DNA of 64,000 bases from DATEOR01 sp963841425 (GCA_963841425.1 CAWJCL010000002.1:744001-808000); one strand, 5' to 3'. Shown: positions 34,760 through 44,387, counted from the stretch's first letter. The notes: generated from the letters alone by a model not told the origin. Translations and numbers: made by a program.

Positions 34760-36355
34760 CTACTTGCCCGCCGGTGCCGCGCCGGGTTGGAGCCCCCGCT
34801 CTCGCGCCGCAACCTCTTCGTCCGTCATTCGCACCGGGCCCTTGAACCACTTGCGGGCCGAGATGAGGTACCAGCCGCCGAAGAAGAGCAGCGCTCCGCC
34901 CACGGTGATCGGCGCGTAGTTGACGTCGTTCCAGTTCAGCGGCCCCTCCGTCCACGGGAACCCGTCGGGGAAGAGCGGCATGCAGAACAGCACGCAGATG
35001 ACCGCGATCCAGATGATCGCGATGGGATCGATCCACTTGTAGTGGTTGCCCAGGTGCCACGCGCCACGCTCGAACTTCTCGCCAGCGCGGTAGCGCAAGA
35101 TGATCGGCAGCACGAAGGCGATGTAGAGGCCGATCACCGCGATCGACGTGCCGACCGCGTATCCGACGATCGCATTGGACAGAGTCGGGAGCATGAGGGC
35201 CCAGGCGAGGACGACGATGGCGGCTACCGCGTAGACGGGTACTCGGTCTCTGTTGACCCGCCGCCACAGATTGTGCCCCGGAATGGCGCGGTCGCGAGAG
35301 AACGCGAACATCATCCGCGACGCCGACGTAACCGATGCGTTCCCGCAGAAGAACTGAGCAACGCACGCGATGAAGAGACAAAGCTCCGCCCATCGCTCGC
35401 CGAGCGCGGTCGTCCAGATCTCCTGGACGGCGAAGCCGCCGGCGCTCAGTGCTCCGTCCACATCTTGAATGGCGAATGTGACCGCCAGCAGCACGATGAA
35501 GCCGAAGACGACCGACACCACAACGGACATGACCATCCCGAGCGCAGCGCTGCGCGACGCGCGCCTGGTCTCCTCTGACACGTGTGCGGAGGCGTCGTAG
35601 CCCGTGATCGTGTATTGGGCCATGAGCAAGCCGAGGCCGAAGACGAACCAGAAGCCGAGATCTCCGAAGTCGCTGCCCGAGAAACCGGAGTTGTTGATCG
35701 TCTCGGTGAAGACGAAGCCTGCGGAGGCGTGCTGCTCGGGGACGATGAAAAGGACGGCCGCGATGACGAGGACGCCGACCATGTGCCACACCGCTGAGAT
35801 CCGGTTCAGGGTGTCGTTGACCCGGATGCTGAAGAGGTTCAGCAGGAGGTGGAGGCCGATGATCACGCTGTAGGCGACGAAGATCCAGCCTTGCGTGTTC
35901 GGATAGCCGAACCAGAGGTTCAGTAGCGACGTCCAGAAGATCGCGGCGCCGAAGTCGATTGCCGCGGTGACGGCGATCTGCCCGACGAGGTTGAACCACC
36001 CCGTGAACCAGCCCCAGCCCGGGCTACCGAGCTTGGAGGCCCAGTAATAGAGGCCGCCGGCCGTAGGCATCGAGGACGCGATCTCACCCATTGCCAACGA
36101 CACGAGAATGCAAAAACCGCCGACGACGAGCCAGCCCCAGATGATCGCTACCGGACCGCCCCACCCGAGGGCGATCCAGTAGGACGTCAGGCAGCCTGCC
36201 AGGATCGAGATGATCGTGAACGAGATGGCGAAGTTGCCGAATCCGCCGACGGCACGGAACAGCTCCTGTGCGTATCCGAGCCTGTGGAGGAGCCCTTCGT
36301 CGTCGAGGTAGTTCGCCCGCTTCTCAGGGCGTTCCCGGGATTCTCGCCCGCGCAT
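34760..36355 (-). CDS. APC-family amino acid/amine permease
   Basis: The 531-residue protein has the APC fold with about 12 membrane segments. FGNFAISFTIISILAGC and SMPTAGGLYYWASKLGSP belong to the amino acid/choline transporter (GABA permease, BAT1-like) group. A conserved loop DASAHVSEETRRASR lies near residue 285, and SVTSASRMMFAFSRDRAIPG near 370 is the family signature. It imports an amino acid, GABA or choline-like amine across the cytoplasmic membrane. It lies 53 bp after another permease on the same strand and faces the amine-degradation genes. Confidence 0.92.
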   Translation of the reverse strand: MRGRESRERPEKRANYLDDEGLLHRLGYAQELFRAVGGFGNFAISFTIISILAGCLTSYWIALGWGGPVAIIWGWLVVGGFCILVSLAMGEIASSMPTAGGLYYWASKLGSPGWGWFTGWFNLVGQIAVTAAIDFGAAIFWTSLLNLWFGYPNTQGWIFVAYSVIIGLHLLLNLFSIRVNDTLNRISAVWHMVGVLVIAAVLFIVPEQHASAGFVFTETINNSGFSGSDFGDLGFWFVFGLGLLMAQYTITGYDASAHVSEETRRASRSAALGMVMSVVVSVVFGFIVLLAVTFAIQDVDGALSAGGFAVQEIWTTALGERWAELCLFIACVAQFFCGNASVTSASRMMFAFSRDRAIPGHNLWRRVNRDRVPVYAVAAIVVLAWALMLPTLSNAIVGYAVGTSIAVIGLYIAFVLPIILRYRAGEKFERGAWHLGNHYKWIDPIAIIWIAVICVLFCMPLFPDGFPWTEGPLNWNDVNYAPITVGGALLFFGGWYLISARKWFKGPVRMTDEEVAARERGLQPGAAPAGK

Positions 36356-36408
36356 CAGCCCATTCCTGGGTTTCGGAGTCTCCTATCCGGGTGGTACTTC
36401 GCGAACGC

Positions 36409-37950
36409 CTAGCGCGGATCCTCCGGCCCGGGGGGCGCCGTGTCGGCGGCTGCGCCGAACCGCTCACGCTGCGTGACGCCGTAGCCCTCGCGCTCCGGAT
36501 GCCCGTGGACCCCGCCGGTCATCGCGAACTCCTCCTCCGGCGAGAGGACGAGACGATTTCGTCCGATGAGCGCGAAGTACGCGACGGCGATGGCGTAGAA
36601 GATCGCCACCGCGACAACGCCAGGGCGGTAGTCCGAATTCCAGAACAGCGCCACGAGCGAGACCACCGCGATGATCGACGCGATCGCGGCACCCCATTCG
36701 CCCACCGGGCTGATGTACGGCCGCTCGATCTCAGGAAGGCGTCGTCGCAGCAGGATGAACGAGAGCGTCTGCATTGCGTAGGAGATCACTGCCCCGAAGA
36801 CGGCCATCGACAGCAGGGCCGCCCCCAGATTTCCTCCGACCCAGTCGTGTGTCTGGGCCTGGTCCAGGAGGATCACCAGGCCGAACCCGATCACCCCGCC
36901 GGCAAAGAGCGCCACGTAGGGCGTATTGCGTCGCCCGTGCGTGATCGACAAAAAATGAGGGTAGTAGCCGGCACGCGAGAGCGAGTAGATGTTGCGCCCG
37001 TACGCGTAAATGATCGTGTGGAAGCTCGCGACCAGCCCGGTGACCGCTATGAGAGCGAGCAGCGAAGTCGCAGTGCCGCCTCCGAAGATCGTCTTCAAGC
37101 CGTCGTTGAGTGGCTCGCCTGACTCGGACAGCGCCTCCGAGCCCGGCTCGATGCCGGAGTTCAGGAACAGGACGAGGAAGGCCGTGATGACGAGCGTCAT
37201 GAGCCCATACATCGTTCCCTTCGGGATGTCGCGCTTCGGATCATGTGATTCCTCTGCGGCGAGTGGCAGCTCCTCGATCGCGAGGTAGAACCAGATCGCG
37301 AACGGCAGCGCGTAGAACACTCCGGAAACGCCATCCGGGAACCAGCCCTGGCCCCCGATTGCCCAACGGTCGAAATCGAAGTTGGGAATCGCCCCGATGA
37401 AGAAGACAGTGAGGATGACAAGGGACGCAAACGTGATGAAGATGGTGAAACGGAACGAGGCCTCGACGCCGATGAAGTTCAGGAGGACGAAGACGACGTA
37501 GAAGATCAGCCACCACGCCCAGAGGGGCGGACTGTGGTCGAACAGGTCCCGGAAGATCGACTGCATGTAGAAACCGATTCCGGCAACGATCACCGCCGGG
37601 GTGACGACATACTCGATCGTCTCGGCAACGCCGGTGGTGAAGCCTCCCCACGGTCCCATCGCCGAGCGCGAGAACGAATACGCGCCGCCCGTGTGCGGCA
37701 GCGCGGGAGACATCTCCGCAATCGACCAACAGAGGCCGAAGTACATGACGGTGATCACCAGGGTTGCAACGAACAGGCCGCCAAAGCCGTAGGCAAGCCC
37801 GAAATTCCACCCAAAGAAATCGCCCGAGATAACCGCGCCGACGCCGAGCGCCCAGAGCGACCACACGCGCGCGTGTCGACGCAAGAGCCGCTTGTCGAAG
37901 TACCCCTCCGCCGCTTCGCGGTACGTGACGCCACGACTTCCTTGAGCCAC
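36409..37950 (-). CDS. APC-family permease, ethanolamine permease-like
   Basis: The 513-residue transporter has about 12 membrane segments. The start TYREAAEGYFDKRLLRRHARVWSLWALGVG and GDFFGWNFGLAYGFGG closely resemble the ethanolamine permease (Eat) group. MSPALPHTGGAYSFSRSAMGPWGG is the APC motif near residue 90, and YGRNIYSLSRAGYYP the later family motif. The GTG at 37950 is chosen because AGGAG lies about 6 bases upstream. Divergence from a glutamine-synthetase-like ligase, 99 bp away, suggests import of the amine that this ligase glutamylates. Confidence 0.9.
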   Translation of the reverse strand: MAQGSRGVTYREAAEGYFDKRLLRRHARVWSLWALGVGAVISGDFFGWNFGLAYGFGGLFVATLVITVMYFGLCWSIAEMSPALPHTGGAYSFSRSAMGPWGGFTTGVAETIEYVVTPAVIVAGIGFYMQSIFRDLFDHSPPLWAWWLIFYVVFVLLNFIGVEASFRFTIFITFASLVILTVFFIGAIPNFDFDRWAIGGQGWFPDGVSGVFYALPFAIWFYLAIEELPLAAEESHDPKRDIPKGTMYGLMTLVITAFLVLFLNSGIEPGSEALSESGEPLNDGLKTIFGGGTATSLLALIAVTGLVASFHTIIYAYGRNIYSLSRAGYYPHFLSITHGRRNTPYVALFAGGVIGFGLVILLDQAQTHDWVGGNLGAALLSMAVFGAVISYAMQTLSFILLRRRLPEIERPYISPVGEWGAAIASIIAVVSLVALFWNSDYRPGVVAVAIFYAIAVAYFALIGRNRLVLSPEEEFAMTGGVHGHPEREGYGVTQRERFGAAADTAPPGPEDPR

Positions 37951-38049
37951 AGCTGCTCCTATGTCTTGTGAGGAACCTGCCTGCCGCGGCGATTCTTGTC
38001 CGCCCAGGGCCTGCCCGTCAAGGGGCGCGGGGGTAAGCTCCGCCGCACT

Positions 38050-39382
38050 GTGGAGCACCAAGAGCTCGAAGCCGCAATCCACGACGGGGCGATCGACACG
38101 ATCGTCGTCGCCTTCACCGACATGCAGGGCCGCCTCTTGGGCAAGCGCGTCCATGGCCAGTTCTTCCTCGAGGGGGAGGTCGCGGAGCACGGCGTCGAGG
38201 GCTGCAACTACCTGCTCGCGCTCGACATGGAGATGGACCCGATCCCCGGCTACCAGATCGCCAACTGGGAGCGCGGCTACGGCGATTTCCTCCTGCAGCC
38301 CGACCTGGACACGCTGCGGCGCATCCCCTGGCTCGAGAGCGACGGCGCTCGTCCTCTGCGACGTCCTCTGGCACGACGGCACGCCGGTCAACCCGTCGCC
38401 GCGGCAGATCCTGAAACGGCAGGTGGAGCGCGCCGCGGAGCTCGGCTACACGCCCATGTTCGGCTCCGAGCTCGAGTTCTACCTCCTGAAGGAGACCTAC
38501 GCCGAGGCGCATGCCAAGCGCTACGAGGACCTGACGCCGTCGGTGCCGTACATCCTCGACTACCACATCCTCGCGACGACCTACGACGAGCCCTTCCTCC
38601 GCCAGATTCGCAACCACATGCAGGCGGCGAGGATTCCCGTCGAGAGCTCGAAGGGCGAGGCGTGGCCCGGCCAGCAGGAGGTCAACTTCCGCTACGCGCC
38701 CGCGCTCGCGATGGCCGACAACCACACGGTCTACAAGAACGGCGCCAAGGAGATCGCGCACCTGAACGGCTGTTCGATCACCTTCATGGCCAAGCCCGAC
38801 CACACGTGGATCGGGAATTCCTGCCACATCCATGCGAGCCTCTGGCGCGGCGACGAGAGCGCATTCGCGGGCGAGTCCGACATCTTCAAGCAGTTTCTCG
38901 CCGGTCAGATCGCGTGCTTCCGCGAGCTCGCCCTCTTCCTCGCGCCGAACGTGAACTCCTACAAGCGCTACGCCGCGGGGAGCTGGGCGCCGACCACGCT
39001 CGCCTGGGGGCACGACAACCGTACGTGCGGCTTCCGCATCGTCGGCCACGGGAACGGCCTCCGCGCCGAGACGCGAATCCCCGGCGGCGACGTCAACCCG
39101 TATCTCGCCTTCGCCGCCGTGCTCGCGGCCGGCCTCCACGGCTTGGAGAATCGGCTGGAGCTGCCGCCGCCGCTCGAGGGGAACGCCTACGAGTCCGACG
39201 CCGAGCGCTTCCCGCACTCGCTGCGAGACGCGATCGACGCACTCGAGAACGGGACGATGGCGCGCGCGGCCTTCGGGGACGACGTCATCGACCACTACCT
39301 GAACTACGCGCGCACCGAGCAGCGGCTCTTCGACCAGGTCGTGACCGGCTACGAGCGGGAGAGGCTCTTCGAGCGTGGCTAA
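38050..39382 (+). CDS. Glutamine-synthetase-like gamma-glutamyl-amine ligase, frameshifted near 38337
   Basis: The fold and motifs of glutamine synthetase are clear: FTDMQGRLLGKRV at the start, FGSELEFYLLKE, GQQEVNFRYA with NHTVYKNGAKEIA, IGNSCHIHASLWRG, SYKRYAAGSWAPTTLAWG, and NPYLAFAAVLAAGLHGLE. The N-terminal part (GTG at 38050 to about 38335) and the rest are in different frames; one extra base near 38337 accounts for this. The subgroup resembles enzymes that glutamylate amines (PuuA, GlnA3/GlnA4) rather than ammonia. The gene overlaps the gamma-glutamyl hydrolase start by 8 bp, which supports that role. Whether the frame break is real is unknown. Confidence 0.85.
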
Positions 39383-40088
39383 ACCCCTGATCGGGATCAC
39401 GACGTATGTCGTCCCGGCGAAGTGGAGCTACTGGGATCTGGAGGCCGCGCTTGTGCCGGCCGACTACGTACGCGCGGTGGAAGCGGCCGGCGGCAGGCCG
39501 CTCCTCGTCCCTCCCTCTACCGAGGCGATGGACGAGACGCTCGACGGCCTCGACGGTCTCGTCTTCTCGGGGGGATCGGACCTCGATCCGTCGCACTACG
39601 AGCAGGAGCCGCATGAGGAGACAGTCGGCGTCGTGCCGCACCGAGACGAGGCCGAGCTGGGGCTTTTGCGCGGCGCTCTCGAGCGCGACATGCCCGTCCT
39701 CGCGATCTGCCGTGGCAGCCAGGTGTTGAACGTGGCGCGCGGCGGGGACCTCGTCCAGCACCTGCCCGAGGTCGTCGGGCACGACAACCACAAGAACGAT
39801 CCGGGCGTGTTCTCGGATCACGACGTCGAGTTCGTCGAGGGTAGCCGCGTCCAGAGCCTGCTCGGCAACCGCGCGCCGGTCAAGAGCCACCACCACCAGG
39901 GCTTCGGGAGGCTCGGCGAAAGCCTGCAGGAATCGGCCCACGCCGACGACGGGACGATCGAGGCCGTCGAGGATCCTGCGAAGCGCTTCGCCGTCGGCGT
40001 GCTCTGGCACCCCGAGGCAGGGGAGGACTTCGCCCTCTTTCGGGGCCTCGTCGACGAGGCTCGCCGCTACGCCGAAGAGCGCCGCTAG
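39375..40088 (+). CDS. Gamma-glutamyl-amine hydrolase (PuuD-like class I amidotransferase family)
   Basis: The 237-residue protein belongs to the C26 family that hydrolyses gamma-glutamyl-GABA or related amides. The nucleophile is Cys in LAICRGSQVLNVA near residue 115, with the dyad His and Glu in VLWHPEAGED near 215. The N-terminus PLIGITTYVV is typical of PuuD. It starts with GTG inside the end of the ligase gene. Together they suggest the order: amine uptake, gamma-glutamylation, oxidation, release of glutamate. Confidence 0.93.
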   Translation: MAKPLIGITTYVVPAKWSYWDLEAALVPADYVRAVEAAGGRPLLVPPSTEAMDETLDGLDGLVFSGGSDLDPSHYEQEPHEETVGVVPHRDEAELGLLRGALERDMPVLAICRGSQVLNVARGGDLVQHLPEVVGHDNHKNDPGVFSDHDVEFVEGSRVQSLLGNRAPVKSHHHQGFGRLGESLQESAHADDGTIEAVEDPAKRFAVGVLWHPEAGEDFALFRGLVDEARRYAEERR

Positions 40089-40597
40089 CCGTTCGTCACC
40101 GTCAGCGTTGACCTCAGGATGGTCGCACTGTCGAACGTATTGCGATTCTTGAACTGCACGCGCACGTTCTTCACGCCTGTGGTCGTATTGGCAGCCCACT
40201 CATAGGACGTCGTCGTCGGCCGTGGCTTCTGCACGCCGATTTTCCCCGTGTTGTCGAAGAAGCGGACCGCCGGGCCGACCTGGGAACCGTTCACGAGGAC
40301 GCGAACGAGCATCGCTGCGTATCGGTGCCCGGCAAAAGCGCCCCCGCTATTGAAATCCTGCTCATAGCCCGTTGCCGAGAAACGGATCAGCGTGGGGCCC
40401 GAGCCTGACGGGTTCACCGTGACCGCGCTGCCCGTGTTGACGAACGACCCGGACGGCGTGTCATGCCGCCCGCCCGTTTCGAACGTGACCTGATCGGCCG
40501 CGCCGCTTCCAGTCGCGCCGATCGCAGCGACGACGACGACGCCGGCGATGAGCGCGAAGGCGGCGAGAACAGCCAGCAGGCGTGACTTGGTGGTCAT
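40085..40597 (-). CDS. Secreted protein with CBM-like xylan-binding domain
   Basis: The 170-residue protein has an N-terminal signal peptide or anchor (KSR, then a hydrophobic run to about residue 30). The mature part, starting ADQVTFETG, is beta-rich and ends with VKNVRVQFKNRNTF, resembling jelly-roll carbohydrate-binding or adhesive domains. I cannot name the family with confidence. AAGGAG lies 6 bases before the ATG at 40597, supporting this start. It converges with the amidotransferase gene. Confidence 0.6.
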   Translation of the reverse strand: MTTKSRLLAVLAAFALIAGVVVVAAIGATGSGAADQVTFETGGRHDTPSGSFVNTGSAVTVNPSGSGPTLIRFSATGYEQDFNSGGAFAGHRYAAMLVRVLVNGSQVGPAVRFFDNTGKIGVQKPRPTTTSYEWAANTTTGVKNVRVQFKNRNTFDSATILRSTLTVTNG

Positions 40598-40696
40598 TCG
40601 AGACTCCTTGGTCGAAGGAGCCCCCATCGTCCCGCGAAACGGGGAGGATTCAAAGGACCGGCCTCCGTTCAGGCGAGGCGCTAGTCTCTGGACGCA

Positions 40697-41185
40697 GTGA
40701 GACGCATCGCCCTGCTCTCGCTCGCGGTAGTGGCCCTCGCCGTCCTGGCCGGGTGCGGCGCCGCCAGCGACCAGACTCAGGAGCAGACACTCACTCCCGC
40801 CCAGGTCCGGCAGACGTTCAAGCAGGCCACGGGGCGGCCGCTCGAGCCGGCGGCGGTCAGCGATCCCGCGTGGGACCAGCTCGGATTCGGGCTCGACATG
40901 CCTCAGTCGCTCGTCGACCGCTACGGGATCTTCAACGTCTACGTCGGCAAGCCGGGGAAGAGCGCCTCGCTCGCCTCCTTCTTCAAGGACAAGGACACGG
41001 ACAAGCCGCTCGCCCGAAGCGCCGACGGCATCTCCTGGGAGCTCGACTCGCAGAGCAAGACCTGGGTCGCCTACAAGCGCTACGGCGGGAACGTCGTCCT
41101 CGTCTGGTTCGGCGGCTCGAAGGAACAGGCCGCCGACGAGCGCTTCGATCGACTCGACTCGATTCTCTCGGGCCTCCCCGGTTAA
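40697..41185 (+). CDS. Hypothetical lipoprotein
   Basis: The 162-residue protein has a clear lipobox (LAVLAGC, Cys20) after a positively charged start and hydrophobic core. The remaining part is a soluble domain that I do not recognise; it contains GIFNVYVGKPGKSA and WVAYKRYGGNVVLVWFGG, suggesting alternating beta strands. The start is GTG. It likely sits on the outer face of the membrane. It precedes an SDR gene by 9 bp and may be cotranscribed. Confidence 0.75.
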   Translation: MRRIALLSLAVVALAVLAGCGAASDQTQEQTLTPAQVRQTFKQATGRPLEPAAVSDPAWDQLGFGLDMPQSLVDRYGIFNVYVGKPGKSASLASFFKDKDTDKPLARSADGISWELDSQSKTWVAYKRYGGNVVLVWFGGSKEQAADERFDRLDSILSGLPG

Positions 41186-41194
41186 GCTCGTCTC

Positions 41195-41962
41195 GTGGGA
41201 CGCCTCGACGGGAAAGTCGCCGTCATCACCGGCGCGGCCGGCGGCATAGGCCGGGAGGCCGCGATCCTCTTCTCGGAGGAAGGCGCGAGTGTCTGCGTCG
41301 CAGACGTCGATCCCGGGAAGGGCCAAGCGACCGCAGCCGAGTGCCGTGAGGCCTTCTTCCAGGAGGTGGACGTCGCCGACCCCGACAGCGTGCAGGCCCT
41401 GTACGCCGCGGCGGCCGAACGCTACGGCGGGATCGACGTTCTCTACAACAACGCGGGGATCATGCCCGCGGACGACGCCTCGGTGCTCGAGACCGAGGTC
41501 GACGCGTGGCAGCGCGTGCAAGACGTCAACACGAAGGGCGTCTTCCTCTGCTGCAAGCACGGGATCCCGCATCTGCTCGAGCGCGGCGGCGGCTCGGTCG
41601 TCAATGTCGCCTCGTTCGTCGCCCTCGCCGGCGCGGCGACGTCGCAGATCTCCTACACCGCCTCGAAGGGCGCCGTCCTCTCCCTGAGCCGTGAGCTCGC
41701 CGTCGAGTTCGCGCGGCGGGGCGTGCGCGTCAACGCTCTGTGCCCCGGCCCGGTGGAGACGCCGCTCCTCATGCGGCTCTTCGACGAGACTCCGGGAGCG
41801 CTCGAGCGCAGGCTCGTCCACCTGCCCATGGGCCGGCTGGCCCAGGCCAAGGAGATCGCCTACGGCGCGCTCTTCCTCGCGAGCGACGAGTCGTCCTACG
41901 TCAACGGCGCGACCTTCCTCGTGGACGGCGGCCTCACCGCGGCCTACGTCACGCCCGAATAG
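41195..41962 (+). CDS. Short-chain dehydrogenase/reductase
   Basis: The 255-residue SDR has AVITGAAGGIGREAAILF near residue 8, DVDPGKG after beta 2, NNAGIMP near 88, and the active-site SYTASKGAVLSLSREL near 153. The C-terminal NGATFLVDGGLTAAY is typical of FabG-like dehydrogenases. It starts with GTG shortly after the lipoprotein gene. The substrate is unknown. Confidence 0.9.
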   Translation: MGRLDGKVAVITGAAGGIGREAAILFSEEGASVCVADVDPGKGQATAAECREAFFQEVDVADPDSVQALYAAAAERYGGIDVLYNNAGIMPADDASVLETEVDAWQRVQDVNTKGVFLCCKHGIPHLLERGGGSVVNVASFVALAGAATSQISYTASKGAVLSLSRELAVEFARRGVRVNALCPGPVETPLLMRLFDETPGALERRLVHLPMGRLAQAKEIAYGALFLASDESSYVNGATFLVDGGLTAAYVTPE

Positions 41963-41994
41963 CGCACCGAGCGAGGGTGGTTCCCCGGCGCCGG

Positions 41995-42660
41995 CTAGGA
42001 GCCCAGGACGTTGACCGCGCGGGCGGCAACGAGGAGCACCGCGCCGACGGAGATCAACGCGTCGAGGCCCATGAGCGTCTTGGCGCGACGGGTCAGCGGC
42101 ATCGCGTCGGTCGGGCTGAACGCGATCCCGTTCGTGAGCGCCACGTAGGTGTAGTCCTCGAGGCGCGGGTGCCAGCCGGCATGGGCCAGACGGTCGTTGT
42201 CGTCCTGGGGGAACCAGAAGTCGGGCCGCCTCCGTCCGTGCCTGGTCCGAGCTCGAGGGCCGCCGGCATCGAGGCTCCAGTAGAGGAGCCCGAAGGCGAT
42301 GGCGTTCGTCAACCAGACGACCGCACCGCTCATGAGGAGCTGGCCTCCCGAGAGATCGCGGCTGTCCTCCGTGACGAGAGACGTGATGAGCAGGCCAAGG
42401 CCGCCGAGGTTGGCCAGGAGAACGACGGAGATGACGGCCACATCGGCGCTTCTCGGGGCGTCGAGCGCAAGCGCGCCGACGAGCAGCACCTGCGGAGCGG
42501 CCAGGACGAGCCATATCCAGCCGGCGACTCCGGCCAGCTCCCAGCCTTGCATCATGCTCACGAGGCCGAGGAGGACGAGGAGCGCGCACGCCCCGAGCGC
42601 GAAGACGCTCGCCTCCACACGGGCCTCACGACGGCTGCCCTCCGGCCTGGGATCCGACAC
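41995..42660 (-). CDS. Predicted membrane protein, DUF1345-like
   Basis: The 221-residue protein has about five hydrophobic segments (near residues 18-36, 44-64, 75-93, 106-125 and 195-215). A conserved-looking block DYTYVALTNGIAFSPTDAMPLTRRAK near residue 168 resembles the C-terminal part of DUF1345 membrane proteins. Function is unknown. It precedes nothing on its strand for some distance and converges with the SDR gene. Confidence 0.6.
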   Translation of the reverse strand: MSDPRPEGSRREARVEASVFALGACALLVLLGLVSMMQGWELAGVAGWIWLVLAAPQVLLVGALALDAPRSADVAVISVVLLANLGGLGLLITSLVTEDSRDLSGGQLLMSGAVVWLTNAIAFGLLYWSLDAGGPRARTRHGRRRPDFWFPQDDNDRLAHAGWHPRLEDYTYVALTNGIAFSPTDAMPLTRRAKTLMGLDALISVGAVLLVAARAVNVLGS

Positions 42661-42701
42661 CCAGATGTGGTTCGGCGGCTACGGAGCTTGCCCTGCCGGG
42701 C

Positions 42702-43043
42702 TCAGCGGCGGCCTTCGAAGCGCGCCTGCTCCTCGGCGGTGCGCTCGGCGGTCGGGATCGCCTCGAGCCTCTCGTCCGGAATCGGCTCGCCGCTCTCGAC
42801 CGAGAGGCCGAACGTGCCCGCGTCGACACGGGCCTCCGCGCGCTCGAGAGCGGCGAGCTCGTTCAGGAGGCGCTCGCGAAGACCGGCCTCGAACTCGTCC
42901 TCGTACAGCTCGCTGCCCTGGTCGCCCAGATGCTGGTCGACGGTCGAGAGCTCGTCGTCGCTCCCGCCCGCCTGCTCGGCAAGCGCCCGTTCGATCCGCT
43001 CCCGCTCGCGGCGAAGGAGCTCGCGTGCCTGTTCGACGTCCAC
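42702..43043 (-). CDS. DksA/TraR-like protein lacking zinc-finger cysteines
   Basis: The 113-residue protein begins with a coiled coil (LLRRERERIERALAE, then GDQGSELYEDEFEAGLRERLLNELAALERAE) and ends GTFGLSVESGEPIPDERLEAIPTAERT. That end aligns with the DksA zinc-finger block GTYGxCxxCGxPIxxxRLxAxPxAxxCxxC, but all four cysteines are replaced. It probably still inserts into the RNA polymerase secondary channel or acts as a scaffold. Cysteine-free versions occur in some bacteria, but the function here is inferred. Confidence 0.75.
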   Translation of the reverse strand: MDVEQARELLRRERERIERALAEQAGGSDDELSTVDQHLGDQGSELYEDEFEAGLRERLLNELAALERAEARVDAGTFGLSVESGEPIPDERLEAIPTAERTAEEQARFEGRR

Positions 43044-43085
43044 GAGGTGACTCTATCGACGCCGGTCAGTCGATCGCTCGTTCCC

Positions 43086-44387
43086 TCAGCGCTCGACGAG
43101 CTGCGACTTGTACTCGCTGCGCCGCAGGCTTCCCCACGGGACGAGCTCCACGCGGGCGGAAACGACGAGCACGCTCCGCAGCCGCTCGCCGATCGCCTGT
43201 GCGAGCTGGTCGTCCGGAGATGCGTCCTCGGCGAGCTCGACCGCGACCGGAAGCGGCGGCTCCTGCTTCACGCCGGGGTCGCGCGGCCTCACGAGGATGT
43301 GGCCGCTGACCCTGGGCGCGAAGCCGCTCACGACCTCGCGGACGGCTGAAGGGAAGACGTTGACGCCGCGGACGATGAGCATGTCGTCCGTGCGCCCGAT
43401 GCAGCGGACGCGGGGGCTCGTCCGCTCGCACGGACACGGGCTCGTCCGAAGCTCGACGTGGTCGCGGGTCCGGAAGCGGAGAAGCGGGGCCGCGCGGTGC
43501 TGCAGGTGGCTCAGGACGAGCTCGCCTCTCGCCCCGTCGGCGACGGCGACGGCCACGCCGCTCTCCGGGTCGATGAGCTCTGCGTGCACGAAGCCGCGCG
43601 CGCCGAGGTGCATCCCGTCCTGCTCCTCGCACTCGCCCCAGAGCGACGCGCCGATGTCTCCGATGCCCATCGCCTCCGTCACCTTCGCGCCCCAGCCGTC
43701 CTCCAGCTTGGCGCGAAAGGCCGGCTCCCCGCCTCCGGGCTCGCCGGCCACGAGCACACGAACGACGCTCGAGCCGCGCAGGTCCTTGCCACGCTCGGCG
43801 GCCCACTCGAGCAGGTAAGCGGCATAGGAGGGCGTGAGCACGGCGCTCTCCGGCTCGAGGAGCTCGATGGCGAGCATGAGGCGCTCCGTGTTCCCCGTGC
43901 CCACGGGGATGTGGCTGAGCCCGATCCGCTCGAAGGCGTCGAGCGCCGCGCCGGCGACGAAGGGCCCCGCGTTGTAGGTCGAGACGATGCGCTCTCCCGC
44001 CGTGACGCCCGACGCCGCATAGCTTCGCGCCGAGCCGGTGATCCAGTTGCCGAGGTCGGCCGCGGTGAGCGGGATATAGCTTGGCGTTCCGGTCGTGCCG
44101 CTCGTGGAGTAGATGCGAGCGATCTCGCCGCGCTCGACGCAAAGGTGCGTCCCGATCGGGTTCTCCGGCGTCGCGGTCGCCTTCACCTCGCTCTTCTCGG
44201 TGAGCGGCAGGCCCACAATGTCTTCGAGGCCGCCTGCTTCTGCGGGGCTCGAGATCCCTGCCGCCCCGAGCTTGGCCCGGTAGAACGCCGAGCGCTCGAA
44301 GAGATAGGCGACCTGCTCGCGATAGCTCGCGTCGTCGAGGGCGCGCTGGTCCTCCCAGGGGCGGCTCTCGACCTCCGGCTCGAGCAT
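43086..44387 (-). CDS. Phenylacetate-CoA-ligase-like AMP-forming CoA ligase
   Basis: The 433-residue protein has the adenylation-family P-loop RIYSTSGTTGTPSYIPLT near residue 95, a later TEAMGIGDIGASLWGE and the hinge region IGRTDDMLIVRGVNVFPSAV, as in PaaK. The C-terminal ACT-like region ends WGSLRRSEYKSQ. It activates a carboxylic acid to a CoA thioester. Its ATG overlaps the stop of the citryl-CoA-lyase-like gene by one base, so the two are coupled. The substrate might be a product of the partner enzyme. Confidence 0.9.
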   Translation of the reverse strand: MLEPEVESRPWEDQRALDDASYREQVAYLFERSAFYRAKLGAAGISSPAEAGGLEDIVGLPLTEKSEVKATATPENPIGTHLCVERGEIARIYSTSGTTGTPSYIPLTAADLGNWITGSARSYAASGVTAGERIVSTYNAGPFVAGAALDAFERIGLSHIPVGTGNTERLMLAIELLEPESAVLTPSYAAYLLEWAAERGKDLRGSSVVRVLVAGEPGGGEPAFRAKLEDGWGAKVTEAMGIGDIGASLWGECEEQDGMHLGARGFVHAELIDPESGVAVAVADGARGELVLSHLQHRAAPLLRFRTRDHVELRTSPCPCERTSPRVRCIGRTDDMLIVRGVNVFPSAVREVVSGFAPRVSGHILVRPRDPGVKQEPPLPVAVELAEDASPDDQLAQAIGERLRSVLVVSARVELVPWGSLRRSEYKSQLVER

